Positions 1 through 7,816 of a DNA stretch of 49,062 nt are shown here, piece after piece. This stretch comes from an uncultured Planctomycetaceae bacterium (GTDB taxonomy: Bacteria; Planctomycetota; Planctomycetia; Planctomycetales; Planctomycetaceae), in contig CALFSX010000326.1 of assembly GCA_937916515.1 (NCBI GenBank), positions 1 to 49,062 on the forward strand. The letters are read 5' to 3'. Within the stretch, counting starts at the first letter, position 1. Each line of letters opens with the position of its first letter. The notes below the pieces were generated by a model. The model was not told the DNA's origin, ran no database searches, and saw only the letters and a program-made list of their open reading frames with translations. A program made the translations under genes and the position numbers.

Positions 1-99
1 AGCTGGCTGTTTCTGGCCAGCCTCCACTGTTGGAACGCCTACTGTTGGAACGCCTGCTGTAGAGCCGCCCGCCGCTAATGAATCATCAAGCGTGCTCAT
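1..99 (-). CDS. N-terminal fragment of an unknown protein cut by the window edge
   Basis: An open frame starts at ATG 99-97 on the minus strand and runs without a stop to the window edge, giving 33 residues beginning MSTLDDSLAAGG. It overlaps the last 14 bases of the upstream deacetylase gene, which suggests translational coupling in one operon. The visible part is a low-complexity, Ala/Gly/Pro/Val-rich leader with an in-frame repeat of GVPTV, encoded by two exact 15-bp units at 26-55. No domain is visible. The neighbouring deacetylase would fit an envelope polysaccharide operon, but this is inference. Confidence 0.5.
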   Translation of the reverse strand, partial: MSTLDDSLAAGGSTAGVPTVGVPTVEAGQKQPA

Positions 100-934
100 G
101 CTGAGCTCTCCGTCGTTCGACAAGCCTCATATAGAACGGCCCCATGATCGACTTCACGCTGGATTTCGCAAATCGAACAGCTCGTTCAGGAAGCACGCCT
201 ACCGTGGGATACCGCAGCCATCGTCTCAGCGTTTCTGGTGCGGTGCTGTTCAGCATCATCATTCGGCCATAGCACGTGGCTCCAGCGTAATCCCAACTGG
301 TTGTCACCTGTTCAGAGGTGAACAATGTGGTAAGCCCGGCTGTCGCAGCTTCTTCAATTGTCACGTTGTCGCAGTCGCCTCCGGGAACACTGCCGACGTT
401 AACCGGTTGTCCCAGCAAGTCCTGAAGTAGGTTACGGCTGTCGGTCCATTCCTGTCGCATCTGTTGTCGGCTAAGACTGCGAAAAACGTCTGGATGAGTG
501 CACGAGTGACTGCCAATCACGTGCCCGCGTGACGCAAGGTCGCAAATCTGCCGGCTGGTTAGAAAGCCACGCTGACCAATCAGGCCTGTGGTCACAAAAA
601 ACAGTCCACGCCAGTTTCGCTGTTCCAGAAGGTCGGCTGCGGTGCACGCCGATGCTCCACCGTCGTCGAATGTGAAAGAGATGCGGCAAGAAGCTGGCCG
701 AAGGTCTAATCCGTAATCCTGAAGAACGGTCACTGGCAAGCCGGATTCTTCAACGGCATCCAGATATTCGCCGAACGCACTCACGGAATGCTTGTAGCGA
801 AACGCCGTGGGCTGCATAAAGCCGCTGCGATGTGGCTCGTCAGTCACATCGTGCAGAAGCAGGCTTAGCACCTGGCCGGATTTCGTTCCATTCGTATTCA
901 AAATCGTCTTCCCTGACGAGTTCTTCAGTCGCAT
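86..934 (-). CDS. Polysaccharide deacetylase family protein (NodB-like)
   Basis: A 282-residue protein with the hallmarks of carbohydrate esterase family 4, which removes N- or O-acetyl groups from chitin-like oligosaccharides, peptidoglycan or exopolysaccharide. The metal and catalytic motif TFDDGG is at about residues 88-93, with D90 and D91 as the usual base and metal ligand. The metal-binding HxxxH motif, HSCTH, is at 143-147. No signal peptide is visible at the ATG start, so it may act on a cytoplasmic or lipid-linked intermediate, as is common for enzymes in polysaccharide biosynthesis clusters. The next gene on the same strand overlaps its stop codon, supporting an operon that continues beyond the left edge. 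The exact substrate cannot be told. Confidence 0.85.
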   Translation of the reverse strand: MRLKNSSGKTILNTNGTKSGQVLSLLLHDVTDEPHRSGFMQPTAFRYKHSVSAFGEYLDAVEESGLPVTVLQDYGLDLRPASCRISFTFDDGGASACTAADLLEQRNWRGLFFVTTGLIGQRGFLTSRQICDLASRGHVIGSHSCTHPDVFRSLSRQQMRQEWTDSRNLLQDLLGQPVNVGSVPGGDCDNVTIEEAATAGLTTLFTSEQVTTSWDYAGATCYGRMMMLNSTAPETLRRWLRYPTVGVLPERAVRFAKSSVKSIMGPFYMRLVERRRAQHEHA

Positions 935-946
935 TCAGGCATTTAC

Positions 947-1080
947 CGTTAGAGTCTTAGTTGAAGCGACGCGAACACGGTGCGCATGTTGGTCGTAGCG
1001 ACAACGGAGCGGCTCGGCAATTCGAGCGTTCCACGTCTTTCTGCGTGCCACGCCACTCGGTCAGGGGCGAAGCCCTTGTC
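947..1080 (+). repeat. Dispersed repeat family A, copy 1
   Basis: This segment starts with CGTTAGAGT, contains the core GTCGTAGCGACAACGGAGC and ends with GGGGCGAAGCCCTTG. The same series of blocks recurs in the same orientation at 19495-19716 and 26927-27149, and inverted at 5075-5160, about 5210-5295 and 48978-49062. The copies are diverged (roughly 75-90 percent by eye). The short frames inside are by-products of the repeat, not genes. Confidence 0.8.
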
Positions 1081-1225
1081 AGGCTTCAACAGCTGCACAA
1101 AATGGCGTATGTCGCGATCGAAGTTCAGCCAACTCTTTGACTGCAAGGTCGTCTTCTAACTGCCGATGCGTCTGATTCACAAGATCGGTGCCGACGAATT
1201 CAGCCGGGGCAGGCCGCCCCCGCGC

Positions 1226-1269
1226 AACAAAAAACCTGCGACCGGCAAAGTTCGCCGTTGACGCAGGTT
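1226..1269 (-). terminator. Intrinsic terminator downstream of the first pilin-like gene
   Basis: On the minus strand the arms AACCTGCG (1262-1269 complement) and CGCAGGTT (1233-1240 complement) form an 8-bp stem with a smaller GGC/GCC stem inside. It is followed directly by a T-rich run (complement of the A run at 1228-1234). It lies about 95 bp after the stop of the gene at 1363-1692 and is oriented to end that transcript. The rest of 935-1362 holds repeat A copy 1 and no supported gene. Confidence 0.7.
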
Positions 1270-1362
1270 GTTGGTTAAAATTCGCGTTTATCCAGTACAC
1301 GAAATCTTCAAAACATGAGTGCGAACCGTTCAGCAATACGTTACCGAACAGTCAGTCACCCA

Positions 1363-1692
1363 TCAGTATCCGTAGCTCTTTTCGCCGTGTCCGGTGGCCT
1401 GATCGCAGACGATAATGGTGTTGCAATCGCCTTCGTCGGGTGAGTCAGTATATTTCGCTCCAGCTGTTGCCGCCTTAATTCCGCCGGCAGCCTTGTAAGA
1501 CGTCATTCCGCTAACAACATAGCTTTGATCAAGGTTGCCAATGGCGTCACCAAGATCGCTTAGTTCACCCACAACAGCACATTGCAGTTCTACCAGGCCA
1601 ACAATCATCCCGATCACCAGAATGGTGCCAATCAGCACCAGTTCGGCAGACAGAATGACACCGCATTCGTCGTTCCAAAGTCGTTTCAACAT
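1363..1692 (-). CDS. Pilin-like small membrane protein, paralogue 1
   Basis: About 109 residues. A short basic N-terminus (MLKRLWNDECG) is followed by a roughly 25-residue hydrophobic helix (VILSAELVLIGTILVIGMIV). Then comes an amphipathic stretch with the signature GELSDLGDAIGNLDQSY, and a hydrophilic tail with two Cys. The layout resembles Flp/Tad-type pilins or class III signal-peptide proteins: a basic leader, a Gly, then a Glu-containing hydrophobic segment. The Glu is at +6 after the Gly, not +5, so the match is not exact. GTG 1707 and ATG 1701 are alternative starts; ATG 1692 is preferred because a GAGG lies 9 bases upstream. No tad ATPase, platform or prepilin peptidase gene is nearby. 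The function is unproven; planctomycete-specific family membership is inferred. Confidence 0.65.
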   Translation of the reverse strand: MLKRLWNDECGVILSAELVLIGTILVIGMIVGLVELQCAVVGELSDLGDAIGNLDQSYVVSGMTSYKAAGGIKAATAGAKYTDSPDEGDCNTIIVCDQATGHGEKSYGY

Positions 1693-1725
1693 AATCCGCA
1701 TCCTCACTCTGTGTTGTTATTTCGA

Positions 1726-1745
1726 GGCGGATCTAAACGTCCGCC
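1726..1745. promoter_or_regulatory. Small hairpin in the leader of pilin-like gene 1
   Basis: GGCGGA and TCCGCC form a perfect 6-bp stem around an 8-base loop, about 20-35 bases before the likely start codon on the minus strand. It could affect translation or mRNA stability. No activity can be inferred from sequence alone. The remainder of 1746-2040 holds short dyads such as ACAATG/CATTGT (near 1902-1922) but no gene I can support. Confidence 0.3.
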
Positions 1746-2040
1746 TTCGTTGAACACTTCGTAGGGCACGAATCATTCCCGACGGCACATGCCGGATGCG
1801 TGGCAAAATCGCAACATCAAAAAACGTCACGTTTGCGGGCAGAGTGGATGCATTGCGGGCTTAGCAGTCAGAAGCGTGATGTGAAAAGTCAACCAGCTGC
1901 AGACAATGTCGTTAACATTGTGTAAACAACATCCTGTAAGACTTTGCATCAAAACGCGTTGCATGAAAGCAACGTCCAATGTCGGCACATGGGATTGGCC
2001 AGGCCTGCCGGGAGTCAATTTTGTTGACTGACATGCAACG

Positions 2041-2080
2041 AAAACGGTCGGAGCTTCACGCGAAACATCCGACCGATTTT
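2041..2080. terminator. Bidirectional-looking intrinsic terminator after pilin-like gene 2
   Basis: CGGTCGGA and TCCGACCG form a perfect 8-bp stem (about 2045-2052 and 2068-2075). It is flanked by AAAA on the left and ATTTT on the right, so it can read as a terminator on either strand. The gene at 2217-2567 runs toward it on the minus strand and ends about 140 bases before it. Confidence 0.6.
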
Positions 2081-2216
2081 CGGCTATCGCTTTACCAATA
2101 ATCAAAGGGGCGAACTACAGCGATTTTCGCTGACTTGTGGCCGCGAAGAACGCGCATTGGACTATGTGGGCGGTTGCCCACGATCCAGAACCGTCCACAA
2201 CAATATGGAAATTGCT

Positions 2217-2567
2217 CTAGAAGCTCTTTTCGCCCTGGCTGTTGGCACTGTCGCAAACAATGATTGAGTTGCAGTCGCATTCGTCAGGAGCGTCGTTGTA
2301 ACGGGCACCAGACGTTGACGCCTTTATGCCGCCACTTGTTTTCATCGATGTGATGCCCGAAATTGTGTAGCTCTGATCCAGGTTGCCAATGGCGTCGCCA
2401 AGGTCGCTTAGTTCACCCACAACGGCGCACTGAAGTTCGACAAGTCCGACAATCATGCCAATGACCAAAATGGTGGCCACAAGTACGATCTCTGCGGAAA
2501 GAATAACGCCGGCGTCATCCCGCCAAAGTTGCGTCAGCAACCCCGGTTTGTTGTTCTGAGTTTGCAT
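2217..2567 (-). CDS. Pilin-like small membrane protein, paralogue 2
   Basis: About 116 residues, clearly paralogous to the gene at 1363-1692. The hydrophobic segment (VILSAEIVLVATILVIGMIV) and the block after it (GELSDLGDAIGNLDQSY) are nearly identical; the N-terminal leader and C-terminal tail are more diverged. ATG 2567 is chosen because AAGGA lies 8 bases upstream; an upstream TTG-started extension is less likely. The tail ends in Cys-containing hydrophilic sequence. Each paralogue has its own terminator, so they are probably separate transcripts despite being tandem. A pilus, surface fibre or other oligomeric membrane role is possible but unproven. Confidence 0.65.
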   Translation of the reverse strand: MQTQNNKPGLLTQLWRDDAGVILSAEIVLVATILVIGMIVGLVELQCAVVGELSDLGDAIGNLDQSYTISGITSMKTSGGIKASTSGARYNDAPDECDCNSIIVCDSANSQGEKSF

Positions 2568-2977
2568 TCGACTGGTCCTTTTCAAGAAGGATTGATGTGA
2601 GTATCGAGACCTTTGTCCCGGCGGAATCGATCCGCTGCCGAAATACAACGCATAGCGTGTTCCAGAAACAACACTTTGTGAAGGCGATGACTTGTTGCGG
2701 TCAGCAATTCTGTTGCCCGCAGCGTCACAAAAATTCCCGCCAAACTACTTCATCGCGAAGCAACAGGCCCGAATGATTGATTCGCTTAACATTTTATTGT
2801 TAACACTTCGTAGACTCCTCTTGCCATCCCGATGTTGCGAATCGGCACCATCCTGCCACAATCAACCCAGACGTCAGAATTCAACTTATCGCCACATTCA
2901 GAATGATCACTACAAACATCCGGCAGACCGCACCTACATCGAACCGCGTTCGGCCTTCTGAGCGATAGGTCAGTCAG

Positions 2978-3009
2978 AAAAAAACTCGCATTTAAAAGTT
3001 GAAAGCGAG
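2978..3009 (-). terminator. Minus-strand intrinsic terminator in an intergenic region
   Basis: On the minus strand CTCGC (3005-3009) pairs with GCGAG (2985-2989), possibly extended by TTT/AAA inside, and is followed directly by seven T (2978-2984). No annotated minus-strand gene lies just upstream of it, so it appears to end an unannotated transcript. Confidence 0.55.
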
Positions 3010-3165
3010 CCGATTCGCGGACTTCGAACTCCAGTTCTCGGCAGGTCTCCCCGCATGCAGGAAAATCCACTTCTGCCGGGCGTTGTGGTTCCAAACAAAT
3101 TCGACATTGCAACAATGGCGTTCAGCCTCTGCTTTGCGAGTTACCAGAACTATTTACATTCTGTT
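2978..3165 (-). ncRNA. Candidate structured small RNA
   Basis: The minus strand between the ABC ATPase promoter region and the terminator at 2978-3009 can fold into nested stems. An outer pair is AGTTCT (3146-3151) with AGAACT (3033-3038). Inside are a CATTG-TTG-CAATG hairpin (3105-3117) and a CGGCAG/CTGCCG stem (3073-3078 with 3039-3044). The folded block plus terminator would make an RNA of about 170-190 bases. I recognise no known family: there are no SRP, tmRNA or RNase P signatures. The 5' end is a guess. A Cys-containing frame crosses the same segment but has only TTG starts and no ribosome site. Confidence 0.3.
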
Positions 3166-3272
3166 GCGGACCGTCCTGACTTGTGGAAATCGGTCCACAT
3201 AGTTCGTATCGCGTTCTCCGCAGCGACACGTCAGCGGAATTCGCTGCAGCTAATGAATTGAGTTCATCAGAA

Positions 3273-4214
3273 ATGCCTGATTTCATTCTTCAAGCCAACG
3301 GTGTTTCACATCAGTATGGTCAGACTCAAGCACTCAGCGACGTGTCACTTCAGATCCGCGCAGGCTGTTTGTTTGGGCTGCTGGGACCAAACGGGTCCGG
3401 AAAAACTACTCTGTTTCGGTTGCTGGCGACTTTGCTGCCACTGCAAACGGGAACAGTCAGCATCGCCGGATTCGATCTCAAAAATCAGTCATCGCAGATC
3501 CGTCGGCAGCTTGGCGTAACGTTTCAGTCGCCCGCTTTGGACAACCGGCTGACTGTTCAGGAAAACCTTCGATGTCATGGAAGGATTTACGGGATTGCTT
3601 CTGGCCCGTTGAAGTCACGAATTGACGACTTGCTGAACCAGTTCGCCATCGCTGACCGCCGACACTCAATCGCTGGCGAGCTGTCTGGCGGACTTCGTCG
3701 TCGCGTTGAACTAGCCAAGGGACTGCTGCATCACCCGACTCTGCTGCTGCTTGACGAACCAAGTACCGGGCTTGACCCCGCAGCACGACGGCAATTCTGG
3801 GACGCCATTCATGATCAGCAACACAGGGAAGGAACCACCGTTGTTGTCACCACACACCTGATGGAGGAAGCGGAATGTTGCGAACAATTGCTGCTGTTAG
3901 ACAAAGGAAAGGTCGTGTGTGAAGGCTCGCCGCAGGAGTTGCAGGCATCATTGAACGGCGACCGTCTGACGATCAGACTTCGGCGCACATCAGAACTCAG
4001 GACCAGGCTGGAATCATTCCTGAACGCAGAAAGTCGTCCGGTCGGAGACCGACTTTGCTTTCGAGTTAACAATGCTTCCGGCGACCTGCAACGAACAATG
4101 GCAGAATTCGGAGACGAAGTCGTTTCCGCAGAAGTTGCTCGACCAACTTTGGAAGACGTATTTCTGGAAAAAACCGGTCGCGTTCTTTCGGATGACCACG
4201 AGGCGAAATCATGA
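3273..4214 (+). CDS. ABC transporter ATP-binding protein (DrrA/NodI-type)
   Basis: A 313-residue ABC ATPase that would power an ABC-2 type exporter. Walker A is GPNGSGKTT, the signature is LSGGLRRRVELAKG, Walker B is LLLLDEPSTGLDP, and the switch His is in TTHLMEE. The C-terminal part (about 225-310) is the extension typical of DrrA/CcmA/NodI-like daunorubicin-type subunits. ATG 3273 (MPDFILQANG) matches the usual start of this family; a 30-residue upstream extension is open but unlike the family. The stop overlaps the start of the permease gene by 4 bases (ATGA), so the two are translationally coupled and form one transporter. The substrate is unknown; drug, lipid or polysaccharide export are all possible. 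Confidence 0.9.
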   Translation: MPDFILQANGVSHQYGQTQALSDVSLQIRAGCLFGLLGPNGSGKTTLFRLLATLLPLQTGTVSIAGFDLKNQSSQIRRQLGVTFQSPALDNRLTVQENLRCHGRIYGIASGPLKSRIDDLLNQFAIADRRHSIAGELSGGLRRRVELAKGLLHHPTLLLLDEPSTGLDPAARRQFWDAIHDQQHREGTTVVVTTHLMEEAECCEQLLLLDKGKVVCEGSPQELQASLNGDRLTIRLRRTSELRTRLESFLNAESRPVGDRLCFRVNNASGDLQRTMAEFGDEVVSAEVARPTLEDVFLEKTGRVLSDDHEAKS

Positions 4215-5074
4215 GCAATACATCAAATACCGCCAACGACGAAGTCTTTCGAATCTGGCCCGGCACAGCCGCATTGGCTTCACGTGAACTTGTACGGTTT
4301 TTCCGACAGCGCACTCGCGTCATTGGAGCAATTGGGCAGCCGTTTATTTTCTGGGTGCTGTTTGGAGCAGGTTTGCGAGGCTCCTTTCAAAGCCCGGATT
4401 GGGCAGCGAAACTGCAGCAGCCGCTCACTTATCAGGAATACTTTTTTCCCGGCATTGCCGTGCTGATTGTCATGTTCACTGCCATCTTTTCGACAATCTC
4501 AATCATTGAAGATCGCCGCGAAGGATTTCTTCAAGGTGTCCTGGCAGCTCCCGTTCCGCGATCTGTGATTGTACTGGGAAAAGTATTGGGTGGCACCATT
4601 CTGGCTGTCATTCAAGCGGGGCTGTTTTTGTGTATTGGCCCGCTACTTAGCTATGTTGGATTAAGCCCCGGCTTGCAGATACACGTTGACGCTGTTCAAG
4701 CGATCTGTGCAGCAATCTTCCTGACGCTCATCGCTATCGAATTGACGGCTTTGGGTTTTTTGATTGCGTGGCCGATGAGCTCGACGCAGGGTTTTCATGC
4801 CATCATGAGCATTTTCCTGATGCCCATGTGGCTGCTGTCTGGATCGTTCTTTCCCGGTGACGGAAGCAATTGGCTGGCCTGGATCATCAAACTCAATCCG
4901 CTGACGTATGGAGTCGCCGGTTTACGACGATTACTTTATTCAGGCGAACTTCCTGTAACAGATACCCTGCCGTCAATGGCCGTCTGCTTGACCGTGTCTG
5001 CCGTATTCGCAGCCGTTTGCTTTGGAATTTGCACCTGGCTGGTGTCTCGCCCAACGGCCAACAACGTGGCATAA
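4211..5074 (+). CDS. ABC-2 type transporter permease (DrrB/NodJ-type)
   Basis: A 287-residue membrane protein with six or so hydrophobic segments of the ABC-2 permease fold. It includes the conserved region IIEDRREGFLQGVLAAPVPR, which is characteristic of DrrB/NodJ-like subunits, and the late segment MPMWLLSGSFFP with a downstream NPLTYGVAGLR. It partners the ATPase at 3273-4214, whose stop codon it overlaps by 4 bases. Its own stop codon TAA is followed at once by repeat A copy 2, which begins with a GC-rich dyad that may help end transcription. Confidence 0.9.
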   Translation: MSNTSNTANDEVFRIWPGTAALASRELVRFFRQRTRVIGAIGQPFIFWVLFGAGLRGSFQSPDWAAKLQQPLTYQEYFFPGIAVLIVMFTAIFSTISIIEDRREGFLQGVLAAPVPRSVIVLGKVLGGTILAVIQAGLFLCIGPLLSYVGLSPGLQIHVDAVQAICAAIFLTLIAIELTALGFLIAWPMSSTQGFHAIMSIFLMPMWLLSGSFFPGDGSNWLAWIIKLNPLTYGVAGLRRLLYSGELPVTDTLPSMAVCLTVSAVFAAVCFGICTWLVSRPTANNVA

Positions 5075-5160
5075 CAAGGGCTTCGCACTTGACCAGGTGG
5101 GGTGGTTGGCGGCAAGACGTGGGACGTTCGCACCGCCGAGTCGCTCCGTTGTCGCTGTGA
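5075..5160 (-). repeat. Dispersed repeat family A, copy 2 (inverted)
   Basis: This segment begins directly after the permease stop codon with CAAGGGCTTCGC and ends with CGTTGTCGCTGTGA. It is the reverse complement of the 3' part of the copies at 947-1080, 19495-19716 and 27017-27149. Confidence 0.75.
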
Positions 5161-5209
5161 GTTCACGTCAAGATGCCGTTCACCGTGCGCTTACGCGCCG
5201 GAAATAATA

Positions 5210-5295
5210 CCCACCGTGCGTGCATCATTTGGGATGCGCCACTCGACACGCCATGGATCGTTCTAACCGCCGAGCCGCCCCGTTGTCGCTGTGAG
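5210..5295 (-). repeat. Dispersed repeat family A, copy 3 (degenerate, inverted)
   Basis: A second, more diverged block follows copy 2 in the same orientation. It shares CGCCGAGC...CCGTTGTCGCTGTGA-like sequence and a variant of the ACTTAAAATGATGC-side block (TGCGTGCATCATTT). With copy 2 it forms a small tandem cluster. The rest of 5296-5570 has no gene I can support. Confidence 0.55.
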
Positions 5296-5572
5296 AATCA
5301 TGCAACGACGACCGGTTGACAATACACACGCGTTTTCCTTCCCAGATGTTCTGTCGGCCGACCACCGCCCCAATCGGCGTCCTTCGCACGGACCGGCAGA
5401 ATCCGCCGAAACTCGCCGCTGGAATATCCGGAATAGTTTGCCTTGCAAACTGATCGAATTAAACGGAAAAAACGATTCAAGCCGTCGTGTCGCATTTTCC
5501 GATTCCGATGAAGAGGCACATTATGTCGCCAAACTATTCGAAATGATATGAGCCAAACGATCGATGGCTCGC

Positions 5573-5577
5573 GGAGG
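5573..5577 (+). promoter_or_regulatory. Ribosome binding site of the DUF11-repeat gene
   Basis: GGAGG lies 8 bases before ATG 5586. It is one of the few textbook Shine-Dalgarno sites in the window and fixes the start of the downstream gene. Confidence 0.75.
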
Positions 5578-5585
5578 AATCCAGG

Positions 5586-7712
5586 ATGAAACTGCAACGC
5601 TATACCCTTGCTGCTTCGACGCTCGTTTTGCTTGCACAATGCCTGGGGGCAGATAACCCGTTCGCTCGTTGGGACCGCATCCAACAGGAAAACACGACGC
5701 CAGCCGACAGCCCGATGCCGGGCAGTGCAAGTGCGAAAACATCAACTGTCTCCCGAATAGCCTCAACTGCGTGGAAAGCAGACAGCAAAAAGGCAGCGGG
5801 GACGGTCGAGTACTTTTCACCCACCAGCGTTGGCTTGACCAACTCAGAAGCGGGTGCCGTTAGAATCGATGATTCTGCTGGCAAGGTTTCTCTGCAGCAA
5901 CTTCGCACAGGTAACTCTGCAAATCCAGTCGCTCAAGCGGTTGGCTCGCAGGCCGCCGCACCGTCGACAAGACAGACGCCCAGTGGCACGATTGTAGAAC
6001 GATTGCCATCCGTTGCCCGAACCAACACTCAGACTCCAGCCGCATCCAATCGAGTGGCGACGGCAGGTTTTGTGCAGACAAATGCATCGTCCAACGTTCA
6101 GCAGACATCGGCCGTGCAATTCGACGAAGCGACCGATGAAGACATCAACCCGTTTGCTGAATTCCTGAACGAACAAGCCGCGGTGGGTGTTGAAGAAGAC
6201 ACTCCCGCTCTGCCGCCGATGACTGAAACGGAAGAACCCGAATTTGCCGTTCCCGTCGTCAAAGAATCTACCTTCGTCGCTGAGCGACCAGCAGCATTTG
6301 CAGCCAAGCCTGCATTCCATTCCAATGAAACCACGGCAGCGGCTCAGCCAGGACCTCAGTCACCAACAGTGACCGTGCAATGGGTTTATCACGGCGACTT
6401 TAACCTGGGCCAGGAATGCCGATGTGATGTTGTTGTCGAAAACACCGGACGATCGACTGTCCGCAACGTTGTCACTGAAGCTGTTGTTCCTGATGGGATC
6501 GAAGTCGTGGCCGCAAGTCCGGCTCCCACAACAACTGCTGGAACTGCTACGTGGTCGTTTGGTGAAATGAAACCCGGTCAGGTTCGTAAAATCGAACTTA
6601 CCGTCGTGCCTCAACGGCAGGGCGAACTTCAGATGGACGCCTTTGTTCGAATCACAGGAAGTGCATCATCAAATGTTACCGTTCGTCAGCCAATGATCGC
6701 TCTTAAGCTTGACGGGCCACCTTCGATTGAAGTTGGCCAGATGGTAAATTACACAGCGGTTGTCACAAATCCAGGAACGGGCGAAGCCAAAAACGTGCTC
6801 ATTCAGGCGGTTGTTCCGGACGGACTGGAACACCGTCGCGGCAAGATGCTGACCATCGAAATCGGAACACTGAATCCTGGTGAATCTCGCCAGGCAAGAC
6901 TTAGCCTGACAGGCACTCAGGGTGGCGAACATCAACTCGCTGTTCGAGTGATTGCCGACGGTGGTCTGAACGACCAGCAAATTGACACAGTCGCTATTGC
7001 AGAGCCTCGCCTCAACATCGGAGTTCGTGGACCAACTCGGGGCATGGCGGCTCAAGCGACTGACTATGAAGTCATTGTTGTCAACGAAGGCAAAGTTGAT
7101 TCGAACAATGTTCGAGCCAAATACCGAATTCCTGAAGGCTTTGACTTTGTAAAAGCTGATCGCGGAGGCAAATTCAACGCAGACGAAAACGCAATCGACT
7201 GGTTTGTCGGAACCCTGGAACCCGGCCAGATGAAGAACTTCAACGTGACTCTGCAGGCGAACGCTCCTGGCGAATTCAAGCACCAGGTTGGCGTGATTTC
7301 CGAACATGGCCGCATGACCATGGCTGAACACCTGACCGCAGTGCAGGGCAACGCAAGGTTGTCTTTGAATGTCGCCTCAACAAGCCGCAACGTACAGGCC
7401 GGTGGCGAAGTTTCGTTTGAAATTAAGATTCAGAACAGCGGAACCACGGCTGCGGAAAGCGTCGGCCTGTCGTGCGAACTTCCAGCCGGACTTGAACTGC
7501 TGGACATTTCAGGCCCATCGGAATTCCTTGCGGACAGCGGCGTTGTGATCTTCCGAGCATTGCCGAGCCTTGCTGGAGGCGAATCAGCCGTATTCGTCGT
7601 AAAGACCCGTTGCACTCGAGCTGGCAGCCACAGCGCTCGCGTTCGAGTCGCCAGCGAATCCATTGGCAAGGCGTTGATCGATGAAGAAACAGTCACTGGC
7701 GTTACTCGCTAA
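5586..7712 (+). CDS. Secreted DUF11-repeat protein
   Basis: A 708-residue exported protein. The start MKLQRYTLAASTLVLLAQCL looks like a Sec signal peptide, with cleavage probable near the GA-D site around residue 22. Residues 25-255 are low-complexity (Ala, Thr, Ser, Gln, acidic) and probably disordered. Four repeats of the DUF11/CARDB-like Ig-type beta-sandwich follow, beginning near residues 260, 370, 475 and 590. Each carries the pattern 'VxNxGxxxAxNVxxxxxxPxGxx' and ends with 'LxPGxxxxxxxxxxxxxxG'. Such proteins are abundant in planctomycetes and may belong to the outer cell surface or matrix. A strong ribosome site precedes the ATG and a terminator follows the stop, so this is a single-gene unit. 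The molecular role is unknown. Confidence 0.85.
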   Translation: MKLQRYTLAASTLVLLAQCLGADNPFARWDRIQQENTTPADSPMPGSASAKTSTVSRIASTAWKADSKKAAGTVEYFSPTSVGLTNSEAGAVRIDDSAGKVSLQQLRTGNSANPVAQAVGSQAAAPSTRQTPSGTIVERLPSVARTNTQTPAASNRVATAGFVQTNASSNVQQTSAVQFDEATDEDINPFAEFLNEQAAVGVEEDTPALPPMTETEEPEFAVPVVKESTFVAERPAAFAAKPAFHSNETTAAAQPGPQSPTVTVQWVYHGDFNLGQECRCDVVVENTGRSTVRNVVTEAVVPDGIEVVAASPAPTTTAGTATWSFGEMKPGQVRKIELTVVPQRQGELQMDAFVRITGSASSNVTVRQPMIALKLDGPPSIEVGQMVNYTAVVTNPGTGEAKNVLIQAVVPDGLEHRRGKMLTIEIGTLNPGESRQARLSLTGTQGGEHQLAVRVIADGGLNDQQIDTVAIAEPRLNIGVRGPTRGMAAQATDYEVIVVNEGKVDSNNVRAKYRIPEGFDFVKADRGGKFNADENAIDWFVGTLEPGQMKNFNVTLQANAPGEFKHQVGVISEHGRMTMAEHLTAVQGNARLSLNVASTSRNVQAGGEVSFEIKIQNSGTTAAESVGLSCELPAGLELLDISGPSEFLADSGVVIFRALPSLAGGESAVFVVKTRCTRAGSHSARVRVASESIGKALIDEETVTGVTR

Positions 7713-7770
7713 ACGACTGCAACAGCACTCTGGCCACGGGGTGTTCACGGAACGCCTTTAAAATCCATTG

Positions 7771-7816
7771 ACCGACAATCGACAGCTCCATGAGCCGTTC
7801 GGTTGTCGGTTTTTTC
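7771..7816 (+). terminator. Intrinsic terminator of the DUF11-repeat gene
   Basis: ACCGACAA (7771-7778) pairs with TTGTCGGT (7803-7810) and is followed by a run of T. It lies about 60 bases after the stop codon at 7712. Confidence 0.8.

Larger units (their letters stand above)
2568..3272. other. Divergent intergenic region without a supported protein gene
   Basis: About 700 bases separate the minus-strand pilin gene from the plus-strand ABC ATPase gene. Most of 2650-2970 shows nothing I can name, although it must hold the promoter of the pilin gene. The right half holds a minus-strand terminator (2978-3009) and a set of nested inverted repeats (3033-3151), listed separately. Confidence 0.5.

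Noticed and set aside
949-1146. Short frames over repeat A (also at 5022-5207, 27034-27282)
   Set aside because: They encode similar Arg/Ser-rich peptides only because the underlying repeat is shared. There is no start context or conservation beyond the repeat.
1079-1336. Minus-strand 85-residue frame between deacetylase and pilin genes
   Set aside because: It crosses a terminator and part of repeat A and has no recognisable domain.
3040-3052. Cobalamin riboswitch B12-box-like text (complement reads GGGGAGACCTGCC)
   Set aside because: Only the short box resembles the riboswitch. The rest of the aptamer is absent and no B12-related gene is downstream on that strand.
2786-3115. Minus-strand Cys-containing open frame of 109 residues
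   Set aside because: It has only a TTG start, no ribosome site, and crosses a minus-strand terminator. Better explained as a frame over structured non-coding sequence.
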